A stretch of 7,693 bases of DNA from an uncultured Coriobacteriia bacterium (GTDB lineage Bacteria; Actinomycetota; Coriobacteriia; Coriobacteriales; QAMH01). Of this stretch, positions 1-6,165 are shown one piece after another (within the stretch, counting starts at the first letter, position 1; each line of letters starts with the position of its first letter). Location of the stretch: positions 1-7,693 of the forward strand of contig CABURF010000049.1 of the NCBI GenBank assembly GCA_902493755.1. Direction: 5' to 3'. A program made the position numbers and the translations under genes. The notes beneath the pieces were generated by a model, which ran no database searches, was not told the DNA's origin, and worked only from the letters and a program-made list of their open reading frames with translations.

Positions 1-218
1 AGCGACTCGATCACGTCGGCCATGTCATCCTTCTGCACGCAAGTGCCCTCATGGGCGAAGCAATACTGACACCCCAGGCAACCAGCGATTTTCTTGCTGG
101 CAACACGGACGACCTCGACCGTATTGCCGCCCTCACGCGCGGTCTCGGCAAACGCCTCGACCATGGTGTCGGTATTGGCGCCCTTACGCGGGCTGCCGCT
201 CAATACAACGATTTTCAT
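1..218 (-). CDS. NAD(P)H-dependent FMN reductase / iron-sulfur flavoprotein-like, 5' part only
   Basis: Only the first 72 codons are visible; the gene runs off the left edge. The protein begins MKIVVLSGSPRKGANTD, the phosphate-binding loop of flavodoxin-fold FMN reductases (GSPRKGANT at residues 8-16). A cysteine cluster follows: Cys47, Cys50, Cys53 and Cys60, spacing C-X2-C-X2-C-X6-C. This fits the compact cysteine motif of iron-sulfur flavoproteins (Isf), although many flavodoxin-fold oxidoreductases keep similar cysteines without a proven cluster. The start is the ATG at 218-216, behind a purine-rich site (GGAGAGGGG) ending 5 bases upstream. A cytoplasmic electron-transfer or reductase role is inferred from the family. 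An inverted repeat sits directly upstream of the ribosome binding site. The substrate cannot be told from this part. Confidence 0.85.
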   Translation of the reverse strand, partial: MKIVVLSGSPRKGANTDTMVEAFAETAREGGNTVEVVRVASKKIAGCLGCQYCFAHEGTCVQKDDMADVIES

Positions 219-234
219 AGGATCCCCTCTCCTT

Positions 235-256
235 CATGCTGCAGACGCGCAGCATG
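235..256. promoter_or_regulatory. Inverted repeat upstream of the flavoprotein gene
   Basis: CATGCTGC (235-242) and GCAGCATG (249-256) form a perfect 8-bp stem around a 6-nt loop. Read on the plus strand it is followed by TTTTCTT, like a weak intrinsic terminator, but no plus-strand gene is visible upstream. Read on the minus strand it lies just before the ribosome binding site of the flavoprotein gene, so an operator or leader hairpin for that gene is equally possible. Confidence 0.45.
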
Positions 257-459
257 TTTTCTTGTAACCAAAACGAATGGAGCTATTCAGTCGTCTGTAG
301 ATCGCATCTCTCGTTCGCGCTCTCCAAAGAAGGTGCAAGTAGAAGCATCACGGGCATTGATCGGCGCCGATATGGATCACGACATGAAACCGCATGGGTT
401 GGCCAGAGGTTGCTAGATTCAGTAGCTCGCAGCAATAGAGCGAATGACGACTTCGGCGA

Positions 460-465
460 TATAAT
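460..465 (+). promoter_or_regulatory. Probable -10 element for the DUF262 gene
   Basis: A perfect TATAAT lies 40 bases before the chosen ATG at 506 and would place the transcription start near 472. No good -35 box is seen at 16-18 bp spacing, so this is either an extended or activated promoter or chance. The rest of 257-505 shows no gene and no other clear signal. Confidence 0.45.
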
Positions 466-505
466 CTGTGCCATCTTGATTGTTCCTGCGCGGAAGGTAC
501 AGCTC

Positions 506-2239
506 ATGTCCAAGCTCAACATCGACCAGCGATCGATTCGCGATCTTCTCACCGATAAGCGATCAGACTTCCTCATCCCCGACTACCAGAGGCCCTACGC
601 CTGGGGCGAGGATGAATGTGCAACGCTGTGGGATGACCTGTTCTCGTTCGCTTTTCCAGGCGATGACTACGAGCGTTTCGACAGCGAGAACGACGAATAC
701 TTTCTAGGGCCCATCGTCACCTTTAAGAACCTCTCTGGCCAACTTGAGATCATTGACGGCCAGCAGCGCCTCACCACCATCATGCTGCTGCTCCGCGCGT
801 TCTACGACAAGTTCACCAACATGAAGGATAAGCAGTCTGTGAAGATGCGCGAGGCAATCGCCCGTTGTGTATGGAAAACCGACGAGTTCGACGAGCCCGA
901 CATGGAACGCCTCAAGATCGACTCCGAGGTTGCATCGGACAACGACAAGATTGAATTCCTCGAGATTTTACGAGAGGGCAATGTAGGCGATGGCTGGAAG
1001 AGCGCCTATGCCCGCAACTTCGCTTTCTTCCAGAGGAAAATTGAGCAACTGGTGAGCGAGTGGCCCACCTACACTGTCTACATGGCCACACGCGTCATCA
1101 ACAATGTGATACTGTTGCCCATTGAAGCGGAGTCGCAGGACACCGCGTTACGCATCTTCTCGACTCTAAACGACCGAGGGTTGCCTCTCTCGGATGCCGA
1201 CATCTTCAAGAGCCAGTTCTACAAGCATTATTCCGACACGGGGCGCAAGGACGAGTTCATCCGTCGCTGGAAGGGACTCGAGGAGGGGGCGAACGCTATC
1301 TTCCGGCCCATGCGCGGCACACCAACCGATGAGCTATTTACGCGCTACATGTACTACCGCCGCGCGAAGAAAGGCATCCGCGACACGACCACCGCATCGT
1401 TGCGCGACTTCTTCGGTGCCGATGGTTACGCCATGCTCAAGGAGGACGCCACGCTCGACGATCTCGAGGCGCTGCTCGGCTTCTGGAAACGCGTCGACGC
1501 GCAGGAAGGGTTCAGCGAGCGCGTGCTCCGCAGGCTCTTCGTGCTGAACTACGCCCCCAACGGCATGTGGACCTATCTGCTAAGCGTCTGGTTCCTTGCC
1601 AACAGCGACAGCAAAGGCGTTCTCGATGACGAGGCACTCTACGGCTTTCTAAACAAGATCACGGCATTCATTTTCGCCTACGCCATTGAGCGACCCGGCG
1701 TGAACGCGCTGCGTTCGCCAGTGTATCCCGAGATGATCAACATCGTGGAGCACCGCCCGGTGGAGTTTCCTAACCACCACTTCAATCGCGCAAATATTAC
1801 TGAGCGATTCCGAACCTACGTGTTCACCAACGGCAGGCCTGTAACGAAGTCCATGCTCACTTGGTGGGCGTACGCAGACCCAGATCAACCGCTCATGGAC
1901 CTGGACACCACGCTCGAAATTGAGCACATCTATGCCAAGAAGCGCAACGAGATAGACCCGCTCGTCGACCAATCCAACCTGGAGGCGCTGGGTAACAAGG
2001 CGCTGCTCGAGAAGCGTGTAAACATCCGCGCGGCCGACTACAGATTCTGCGACAAGCGCAAGTACTATGAGGGATACACCGACGGCAATGGCAAGCGAAA
2101 AGCCGGAACAAAGATCGCGGAACTCAAGCGCCTGACACAAGTCATGGGAGACTTCACCGAAATAGACATCGTGACTCGCACGGCACGGATCATCGATGCC
2201 TTCGTGGACTACCTGGGCGACAACGGACTTTTGAGCTAA
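506..2239 (+). CDS. DUF262 and DUF1524 (HNH-like) domain protein, GmrSD-type nuclease family
   Basis: This 577-residue protein joins the two halves of the GmrSD type IV restriction family. The N-terminal DUF262 (ParB/Srx-like fold) shows IPDYQRPYAW at 24-33, the signature DGQQRLTT at 84-91 and LNDRGLPLSDAD at 221-232. The C-terminal DUF1524 domain shows IEHIY at 472-476 and the Asn/Lys-rich segment LGNKALLEKRVN at 495-506, typical of the HNH-like nuclease core. The usual H-x-x-P motif here reads His474-Ile-Tyr-Ala, so the proline is replaced. The reading frame is open back to 236, but the start at 506 is preferred: GGAAGG lies 8 bases upstream, TATAAT precedes it, and family homology begins there. 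Family members bind NTP and cut modified (e.g. glucosylated hydroxymethyl-C) phage DNA; that role here is inference. The next gene follows after 9 bp. Confidence 0.9.
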   Translation: MSKLNIDQRSIRDLLTDKRSDFLIPDYQRPYAWGEDECATLWDDLFSFAFPGDDYERFDSENDEYFLGPIVTFKNLSGQLEIIDGQQRLTTIMLLLRAFYDKFTNMKDKQSVKMREAIARCVWKTDEFDEPDMERLKIDSEVASDNDKIEFLEILREGNVGDGWKSAYARNFAFFQRKIEQLVSEWPTYTVYMATRVINNVILLPIEAESQDTALRIFSTLNDRGLPLSDADIFKSQFYKHYSDTGRKDEFIRRWKGLEEGANAIFRPMRGTPTDELFTRYMYYRRAKKGIRDTTTASLRDFFGADGYAMLKEDATLDDLEALLGFWKRVDAQEGFSERVLRRLFVLNYAPNGMWTYLLSVWFLANSDSKGVLDDEALYGFLNKITAFIFAYAIERPGVNALRSPVYPEMINIVEHRPVEFPNHHFNRANITERFRTYVFTNGRPVTKSMLTWWAYADPDQPLMDLDTTLEIEHIYAKKRNEIDPLVDQSNLEALGNKALLEKRVNIRAADYRFCDKRKYYEGYTDGNGKRKAGTKIAELKRLTQVMGDFTEIDIVTRTARIIDAFVDYLGDNGLLS

Positions 2240-2248
2240 AGAGCGAAC

Positions 2249-2593
2249 ATGTTCGAAAGACTAACCAAGTACGCTGGCAAGCTGGCGGACAGAAACATGA
2301 ATGTCGAGTTTGGGGGCGGGACGTTCGGACTCGAGGATTTCGCCGACGATTTCTATGAACTGGACGGGTTCGCGGACACCAGCTACTTCGAGACGCTTGA
2401 ACGCCATAGCATCGACACCTCGGAAGGTATAGACAGCTGCGACATCGACCATGGGGACATTGACCTGATACGTGCATGCATCACGTGGTGCGTTCGTGGC
2501 GACCGCTTCTGCGACGGACTCCTTGCCGCGCAAGCTAGGAGCGGGTTTCTGGACCGCTGCCTCTCCCGGCTGAAGGAGCTCGACGAGGGCTGA
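2249..2593 (+). CDS. DUF6508-like small protein, downstream partner of the DUF262 gene
   Basis: The product is an acidic 114-residue protein with no signal peptide or membrane segment. Its C-terminal half contains IRACITWCVRGDRFCDG (residues 74-90) followed by a leucine-rich helix ending LSRLKELDEG. This resembles the RGERFCDGH-type core of DUF6508 proteins, whose function is unknown to me. The ATG is 9 bases after the stop of the DUF262 gene and has only a weak ribosome binding site (AAAGAG), so translation is probably coupled and the two genes form one transcription unit. Being paired with a GmrSD-type nuclease suggests an accessory or regulatory role in the same defence function. That is inference from position only. 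Confidence 0.7.
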   Translation: MFERLTKYAGKLADRNMNVEFGGGTFGLEDFADDFYELDGFADTSYFETLERHSIDTSEGIDSCDIDHGDIDLIRACITWCVRGDRFCDGLLAAQARSGFLDRCLSRLKELDEG

Positions 2594-2818
2594 ACGGCGG
2601 CCACGAAGACGTCTGGCGCTGCAACGGCACAGCGATGCGACAATGCCATGCCGTCGCACTCCGTCATGCCACCAAATCAAAAGCGGAGCCAACGCTCAAT
2701 CTTGAGATGCGTTGACCAAAGGGCTCACGTTTCTGCCGGGAAGTCGAAAACTCGGGGCACACTGTGGCACTTTATCCTCAGCTCATAGCTGCACTGCTTA
2801 CTTGAAATGAACCCGTGT
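2594..2818. other. Intergenic stretch without recognisable gene
   Basis: No ORF with coding character, tRNA or clear intrinsic terminator was found directly after the DUF6508-like gene. A short stem (CTTGAA/TTCAAG around 2801-2823) is too weak to call. The segment belongs to a 556-bp gap that ends at the flavodoxin stop codon. Confidence 0.5.
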
Positions 2819-3060
2819 TCAAGATGAGCTACGAGAATCATAGCGGGCCGATACCGCCCGCATGCCCCCTTCGGAATAGGCGCTGAGCAGCTCCTAGGCG
2901 TGGGCGAACTCGGGCCCTCGCCTCCAACCGAGCAGGCGGTTAACCGCGAGATTTCCCTGGACGTTGTGGACGAAGAGCAGAGAGGCGTCTGCCAGCCCCA
3001 GCTCCCGGGTCGCCCGGTGAAGGCGAGGAAAAAGGGCACGAAGGGAGCGAAGAGCGTTCC
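2819..3060 (-). pseudogene. Decayed coding fragment, family not recognised
   Basis: On the minus strand from about 3060 down to a TGA at 2819 one frame has strong G/C preference at third positions, as in the neighbouring real genes. It includes RELGLADASLLFVHNVQG, then NRLLGWRRGPEFAHA. An amber codon (2896-2894) interrupts it, after which the frame continues ELLSAYSEGGMRAVSARYD to the final stop. No convincing start codon with a ribosome binding site is seen at its 5' end, which runs into a hairpin. I do not recognise the family. The codon bias and the single internal stop suggest a gene remnant rather than noise. Confidence 0.35.
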
Positions 3061-3081
3061 GTCGGAAAGTCGGAACGCTCT
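3051..3081 (+). terminator. Strong hairpin followed by a T-rich run
   Basis: AGAGCGTTCCG (3051-3061) pairs perfectly with CGGAACGCTCT (3071-3081) around a 9-nt loop. On the plus strand it is followed by GTTTGCATTTTT, giving an imperfect intrinsic terminator. On the minus strand the following bases are not T-rich. It may end plus-strand transcription from the DUF262 unit 460 bp upstream, or act as a barrier at the end of the minus-strand operon. Confidence 0.45.
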
Positions 3082-3090
3082 GTTTGCATT

Positions 3091-3107
3091 TTTGGGATCG
3101 TCCCAAA
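3091..3107. repeat. Perfect 7-bp inverted repeat with 3-nt loop
   Basis: TTTGGGA (3091-3097) and TCCCAAA (3101-3107) flank TCG. The element lies 43 bases past the flavodoxin stop codon and 9 bases from the larger hairpin at 3051-3081, so the two form a tandem pair in the 3' region of the minus-strand operon. It has no T-tract on the minus strand; it could protect the 3' end of the transcript. Confidence 0.45.
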
Positions 3108-3149
3108 CCCTTGCCAGCTCTGTGGCGGATGCCGAAAGCTGCAGATCGA

Positions 3150-3626
3150 TTATCTGCGGATTGTATTAATCCATGCCTGAATATCTTTCTCAGAAGTACG
3201 GAGCATGGATTCATCGAACCGCACATCGAGGCCCGGCTTCACGATTGCGCCCTTGCAGGCTTCTTCAAAGTCCTTCAGCGCGTGTCCCAGCCAGCCGCCA
3301 TTGGTGACAAACGGATACACGATCTTCCCGGTCAGGTCAGCCCGCTCCAGGAAACCGCGCATGGCGGGCGCAAAGGTGTACCACCAGACAGGAGAACCCA
3401 GGATGATGGTGTCGTAATCTCTCCAGCCAATGCGCAGCGGCTTCAGTTCCGGGCAATAACCCTCGGCAATCTCACGCTGCCCCTGATTGACGACTTCATC
3501 ATAATCGCCATCGTAGGGAACAACCGTATCCATACGAGCAATATCTCCGCCGATTTTCCTCTGGATCATCTCGGCGATGCGCTTCGTGTTGCCTCCGTAG
3601 GAGTAGTACAGAATCAAGGTTTTCAT
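3150..3626 (-). CDS. Flavodoxin (Flavodoxin_4-type), last gene of the redox operon
   Basis: This 158-residue protein is a cytoplasmic FMN electron carrier by family. It begins MKTLILYYSYGGNTKRIAEM; SYGGNTKR (9-16) is the FMN phosphate loop. GSPVWWYTFAPAMRGFLE (77-94) is the isoalloxazine-side loop with the tryptophans typical of these flavodoxins, and PFVTNGGW (105-112) is the third FMN loop. The frame extends 6 codons upstream to a start overlapping the aldo/keto reductase stop. However, GAGGAG lies inside that extension and is well placed (10 bases) for the ATG at 3626, where the family N-terminus begins. The gap to the upstream gene is 14 bases. It probably supplies electrons to, or works alongside, the operon's reductases. 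It is about the usual length for the family. Confidence 0.9.
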   Translation of the reverse strand: MKTLILYYSYGGNTKRIAEMIQRKIGGDIARMDTVVPYDGDYDEVVNQGQREIAEGYCPELKPLRIGWRDYDTIILGSPVWWYTFAPAMRGFLERADLTGKIVYPFVTNGGWLGHALKDFEEACKGAIVKPGLDVRFDESMLRTSEKDIQAWINTIRR

Positions 3627-3640
3627 TTCACGCTTTCTCC

Positions 3641-4510
3641 TCATGCAAGAGGCTTTCCGCTGAACACGGGAAATGCGCTGAAGTCACCATAATTGGCGAT
3701 GCGCTCCATGTTCTTGAGAGTTTCCATGTCTTCCTCGGAGATCGCGAAATCTACGTCCGCGTTGCTTTCCATGTGGGCGGGATCTGCCGTCTTGGGAAGC
3801 GCGACGGCTCCAAGCTGAAGGACATAGCGGATGCAGAGCTGGGCGGCAGATACGCCGTACTTCTCTGCCATCTTAACGATCGCCGGATTCTTCAGCGCCT
3901 CGCCGTGGGCGATGGGAGAGTATGCCTCCACCTGAATGCCCTGTGCTTTGCAGAAGTCCACCAATGCCGAATCGGTGTTGGTGATGTGCAGGAGGATCTG
4001 ATTGACCATGGGCATCACGCGGCAAGAGCCCAGGAGGTTCTCGAGGTCATCTTGCAGGAAGTTGGACACACCGATTACCTTGACCCTGCCCGCCGCCTGC
4101 GCATCCTCCAACGCACGCCAGACCTCCTTGTTCTCCTCGAAATAGCGCTTTTCCACACGGAACTCGCTCCACGGCTGGGGAGAGTGGATGATCATCTGGT
4201 CGAGGTAGTCGAGCCCCATCCTCTCCAGCGTCTCATCGATGGACTTCGCCGCATCCTCGTAGGTCTTCAGCTCTGCCGCGATCTTGCTGGCGACGAACAG
4301 CTCTTCCCGGCGAACGCCGCAGGTGCGCGCGCCCTCGCCGACGCCGCGTTCGTTTCCGTAGGCCTGTGCGGTGTCGATCAGGCGATAGCCCAGCTTTACC
4401 GCCTCGCGAACGGCTTCCGCCGCCTCGGCATCGTCGATGAACCAGGTGCCCAGTCCCAGCTTGGGAACCTGAACTCCGTTTGCCAACGGGTAGGTTTCAT
4501 TCAAGATCAT
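3641..4510 (-). CDS. Aldo/keto reductase
   Basis: This is a 289-residue NAD(P)H-dependent aldehyde/ketone reductase with a TIM-barrel fold. The catalytic tetrad is complete: Asp46 and Tyr51 in LIDTAQAYGNE, Lys76 in VASKIAAE and His109 in MIIHSPQPW. Cofactor-side motifs are present: GVSNF (147-151), Asn170-Gln171 and PKTADPAHMESN (239-250). The position that is often an NADPH-binding arginine appears to be His246. An in-frame extension reaches 4591, but it overlaps the preceding gene. The ATG at 4510 has GAGGAG 7 bases upstream, and the family N-terminus (PLANGVQVPKLGLGTW) begins there. The start lies 4 bases after the upstream stop. Similar enzymes reduce methylglyoxal and other toxic aldehydes, which fits the AdhR-type control; the exact substrate is inferred. 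Confidence 0.93.
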   Translation of the reverse strand: MILNETYPLANGVQVPKLGLGTWFIDDAEAAEAVREAVKLGYRLIDTAQAYGNERGVGEGARTCGVRREELFVASKIAAELKTYEDAAKSIDETLERMGLDYLDQMIIHSPQPWSEFRVEKRYFEENKEVWRALEDAQAAGRVKVIGVSNFLQDDLENLLGSCRVMPMVNQILLHITNTDSALVDFCKAQGIQVEAYSPIAHGEALKNPAIVKMAEKYGVSAAQLCIRYVLQLGAVALPKTADPAHMESNADVDFAISEEDMETLKNMERIANYGDFSAFPVFSGKPLA

Positions 4511-4514
4511 CGTT

Positions 4515-4841
4515 CTACTCCTCGCCCCAGACATCCTTTGCCATGCGGAAAACCGCCCACGCCTTGGGCCAGCCGCAGTAGAAGGCTGCATGGGTCACGA
4601 CCTCCGCGATTTCTTCTTTTGTAATACCGTTCTTCTTTGCCGCCGTCAGGTGATAGCGGAAGCTCTCATCGGTAAGCCCCTGAGCCATCAGCGCGACGAC
4701 GGTCACGAGGGAGCGGTCGCGGAGGCTGAGCTGCTCCTCTCGGCTCCAGACCTCTCCGAAGAGCACGTCATCGTTCAGTTCCGCGAATTTCGGAGCGAAT
4801 TCGCCCAGGGCATCTCTGCCTGCCGTCTGCTTGACTGCCAT
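4515..4841 (-). CDS. Carboxymuconolactone decarboxylase (AhpD-like fold) family protein
   Basis: The product is a 108-residue all-helical protein. LSLRDRSLVTVVALMAQG followed by LTAAKKNGITKEEIAEVVTHAAFYCGWPKAWAVF is the CMD/AhpD-like domain in full. The CxxC redox pair of true AhpD peroxidase partners is absent; a single Cys sits in the AAFYCGWPKA stretch, so peroxidase activity is not assured. The start at 4841 follows GGGAGG at 8 bases; the longer frame to 4877 would overlap the cupin stop. The gap to the cupin gene is 13 bases. Small CMD proteins such as B. subtilis YraC are controlled by the aldehyde sensor AdhR, which matches this operon. The reaction catalysed is unknown. Confidence 0.9.
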   Translation of the reverse strand: MAVKQTAGRDALGEFAPKFAELNDDVLFGEVWSREEQLSLRDRSLVTVVALMAQGLTDESFRYHLTAAKKNGITKEEIAEVVTHAAFYCGWPKAWAVFRMAKDVWGEE

Positions 4842-4854
4842 GTCTCGTTCCTCC

Positions 4855-5286
4855 CTACAGCCTTGCGTACTCTTCATGGGATACCGGCTCGCACCACTCG
4901 TTCTCGCAATTCTCGCCGGGAACCTCCACGGCGATATGGCTGAACCAGCTGTCCTTCTTCGCTCCGTGCCAGTGCTTGACGTTGGCGGGGATCATCACGA
5001 CGCTGCCCTCGTGCAGGCTGACGGCGGCCTTGCCTTCCTCCTGGTACCAGCCCTCGCCAGCCGTGCAGAGCAGGAGCTGACCGCCTCCTTTGTCCGCGTG
5101 GTGGATATGCCAGTTGTTGCGGCATCCCGGCTCGAAGGTCACGTTGGCGGCGAACAGGCCGCCTTCCGGATCGGTCAGCGGATTCAGGAACGAATCGCCG
5201 GTGAAGTACTGGGCATAGGCGGTGTTCGCCGTTCCCGTGCCGAATGCGTTGACCTTCTCGAACTGCTCTTTTTGTTCATACCTCAT
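4855..5286 (-). CDS. Cupin domain protein
   Basis: This is a single-domain 143-residue cupin. Motif 1 is WHIHHADKGGGQ (59-70): His60 and His62 (or His63) are metal ligands and Gln70 takes the usual Glu/Gln place. Motif 2 is EGSVVMIPANVKHWHG (93-108) with His105 as the last ligand. A metal-bound beta-barrel is therefore expected, but cupins range from dioxygenases and isomerases to binding proteins, and the substrate is not evident. The ATG at 5286 has a perfect AGGAGG 8 bases upstream. It lies 22 bases after the RibD-C-like gene and 13 before the CMD gene. Cupin plus CMD plus aldo/keto reductase is a recurrent grouping, which supports a joint role in detoxifying reactive carbonyls or quinones. 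Confidence 0.9.
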   Translation of the reverse strand: MRYEQKEQFEKVNAFGTGTANTAYAQYFTGDSFLNPLTDPEGGLFAANVTFEPGCRNNWHIHHADKGGGQLLLCTAGEGWYQEEGKAAVSLHEGSVVMIPANVKHWHGAKKDSWFSHIAVEVPGENCENEWCEPVSHEEYARL

Positions 5287-5308
5287 AATTGAAACCTCCT
5301 GCTTAGGA

Positions 5309-6031
5309 TTATCGATTCACGCCATAGCGCAGCCAGACCGCCCCGCCGTCCATGGCCTTTGCCTCTTTCAGCGTGAAGTCAAGGGCCTTGCTCTCCGAAA
5401 TGCCTTCTGCGGCTCGGAAAACCGGAGGCGTATCCGGGCTCCCGTCTGCCGCCGCCGCCAACACGATGCTGATCTCATCGCACATCCCCGCTTGCAGGAA
5501 CGACCAGTTCAGCACGCCGCCACCGCCCAGCATCAGGGTCTCGATGTTGAATTCTTCTTTCAGTTTGGAAAGGACCAGAGCGTGATCCAGCTCCGTTTCT
5601 CCCGCGATGATGTACGAGATTCCCAGCTTTCTCAAAAATGCCCTGTAGGCGTTGCCGACCTGCTCTGTCAGCACCTCGACGACATGGGCGGTGGTGTCCA
5701 CATAGCGTAGAGTGCTGCTTTTCCACCCTAGCTTGCCGTGAGGGTCCACGGAGACATAGAACATTCCGAAGTCCGGCTGCGCGATGAAATCACCTGCCGG
5801 AACGGCCGGCGCATCTTCGTCCAGGTCCGGCTTCCTGTAGAAGGTGAAGTTGTCGTCCGTTGTCACCCTGCCGGACAGCCAGCCCTGGTGATGGTAAAAG
5901 GGCTCTTTCCCGAAGGCGATGTCGTAGAACGCATCGCCCGCCGCTCTGCCCTGCGGCGTTCTCATGTAACCGCCCATGATCTTTCCGTCCAAAGCGCACA
6001 TCATGTGGCAGAAAACATACGGCCTGTTCAC
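5309..6031 (-). CDS. RibD C-terminal / dihydrofolate-reductase-like protein, GTG start
   Basis: This 240-residue protein belongs to the RibD_C reductase family. The N-terminus RPYVFCHMMCALDGKIMG matches the family's substrate-domain opening, SVDPHGKLGW (94-103) is a mid-domain loop, and LGGGGVLNWSFLQAGMCDEI (168-187) is the conserved glycine-rich NAD(P)H site followed by the DE pair. A GTG start at 6031 is chosen because AAGGAGGGG precedes it by about 9-11 bases and homology begins there. The upstream ATG codons (6064, 6079, 6103) have no ribosome binding site and would place the promoter inside the gene. It is the first gene of the five-gene operon and lies about 64 bases from the predicted transcription start. 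Family relatives reduce pyrimidinone or pteridine rings; the actual substrate here is unknown. Confidence 0.87.
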   Translation of the reverse strand: MNRPYVFCHMMCALDGKIMGGYMRTPQGRAAGDAFYDIAFGKEPFYHHQGWLSGRVTTDDNFTFYRKPDLDEDAPAVPAGDFIAQPDFGMFYVSVDPHGKLGWKSSTLRYVDTTAHVVEVLTEQVGNAYRAFLRKLGISYIIAGETELDHALVLSKLKEEFNIETLMLGGGGVLNWSFLQAGMCDEISIVLAAAADGSPDTPPVFRAAEGISESKALDFTLKEAKAMDGGAVWLRYGVNR

Positions 6032-6071
6032 GTTCGATTCCCCCTCCTTATGATTGACAAGCATTCTGTTT

Positions 6072-6085
6072 GGAAGCATGCTTCC
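6072..6085. repeat. 14-bp perfect palindrome in the operon leader
   Basis: GGAAGCATGCTTCC is a perfect palindrome. It falls about 10-23 bases downstream of the predicted start of the operon transcript and could be a second operator. It contains one of the rejected upstream ATG codons of the RibD-C-like gene. Confidence 0.5.
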
Positions 6086-6101
6086 TTTGAACTTAATGTG
6101 C

Positions 6102-6132
6102 ATCCTAGAACTTGAAGTTAACTTTAAGTCAA
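6102..6132 (-). promoter_or_regulatory. MerR-type promoter and AdhR-like operator of the redox operon
   Basis: On the minus strand, TTGACT (6132-6127) is a near-consensus -35 box and TAGGAT (6107-6102) a 4/6 -10 box. They are separated by 19 bp, the overlong spacing typical of MerR-activated promoters. On the plus strand the dyad CTTGAAG-TTAA-CTTTAAG (6111-6128) has one mismatched pair. It matches the CTTAAAG-N4-CTTTAAG (7-4-7) site known for B. subtilis AdhR and lies between the two boxes. The dyad aligns with the operon promoter and not with any good promoter toward merR, so the operon is the expected activated target. Confidence 0.78.
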
Positions 6133-6165
6133 GGGGATTCTGGAATAATTCGGAGGGGTTTTCAG

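Noticed and set aside
51..416. 121-residue plus-strand ORF
   Set aside because: Its first half is antisense to the flavoprotein gene and its second half is intergenic; no ribosome binding site or family motif.
236..505. 90-residue N-terminal extension of the DUF262 protein
   Set aside because: It lacks family similarity, begins inside the inverted repeat at 235-256 and crosses the TATAAT at 460. The ATG at 506 has a good ribosome binding site.
1649..2140. 163-residue minus-strand ORF
   Set aside because: It lies entirely opposite the DUF1524 region of the DUF262 gene, with no motif or ribosome binding site.
2843..2861. GCGGGC/GCCCGC hairpin as a terminator
   Set aside because: A 6-bp stem with no T-run on either strand; not enough for a terminator call.
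3084..3692. 202-residue plus-strand ORF
   Set aside because: It is mostly antisense to the flavodoxin and has no start signal or recognisable domain.
3773..4624. 283-residue plus-strand ORF
   Set aside because: It is antisense to the aldo/keto reductase, whose catalytic residues are all present; it is a composition-driven shadow.
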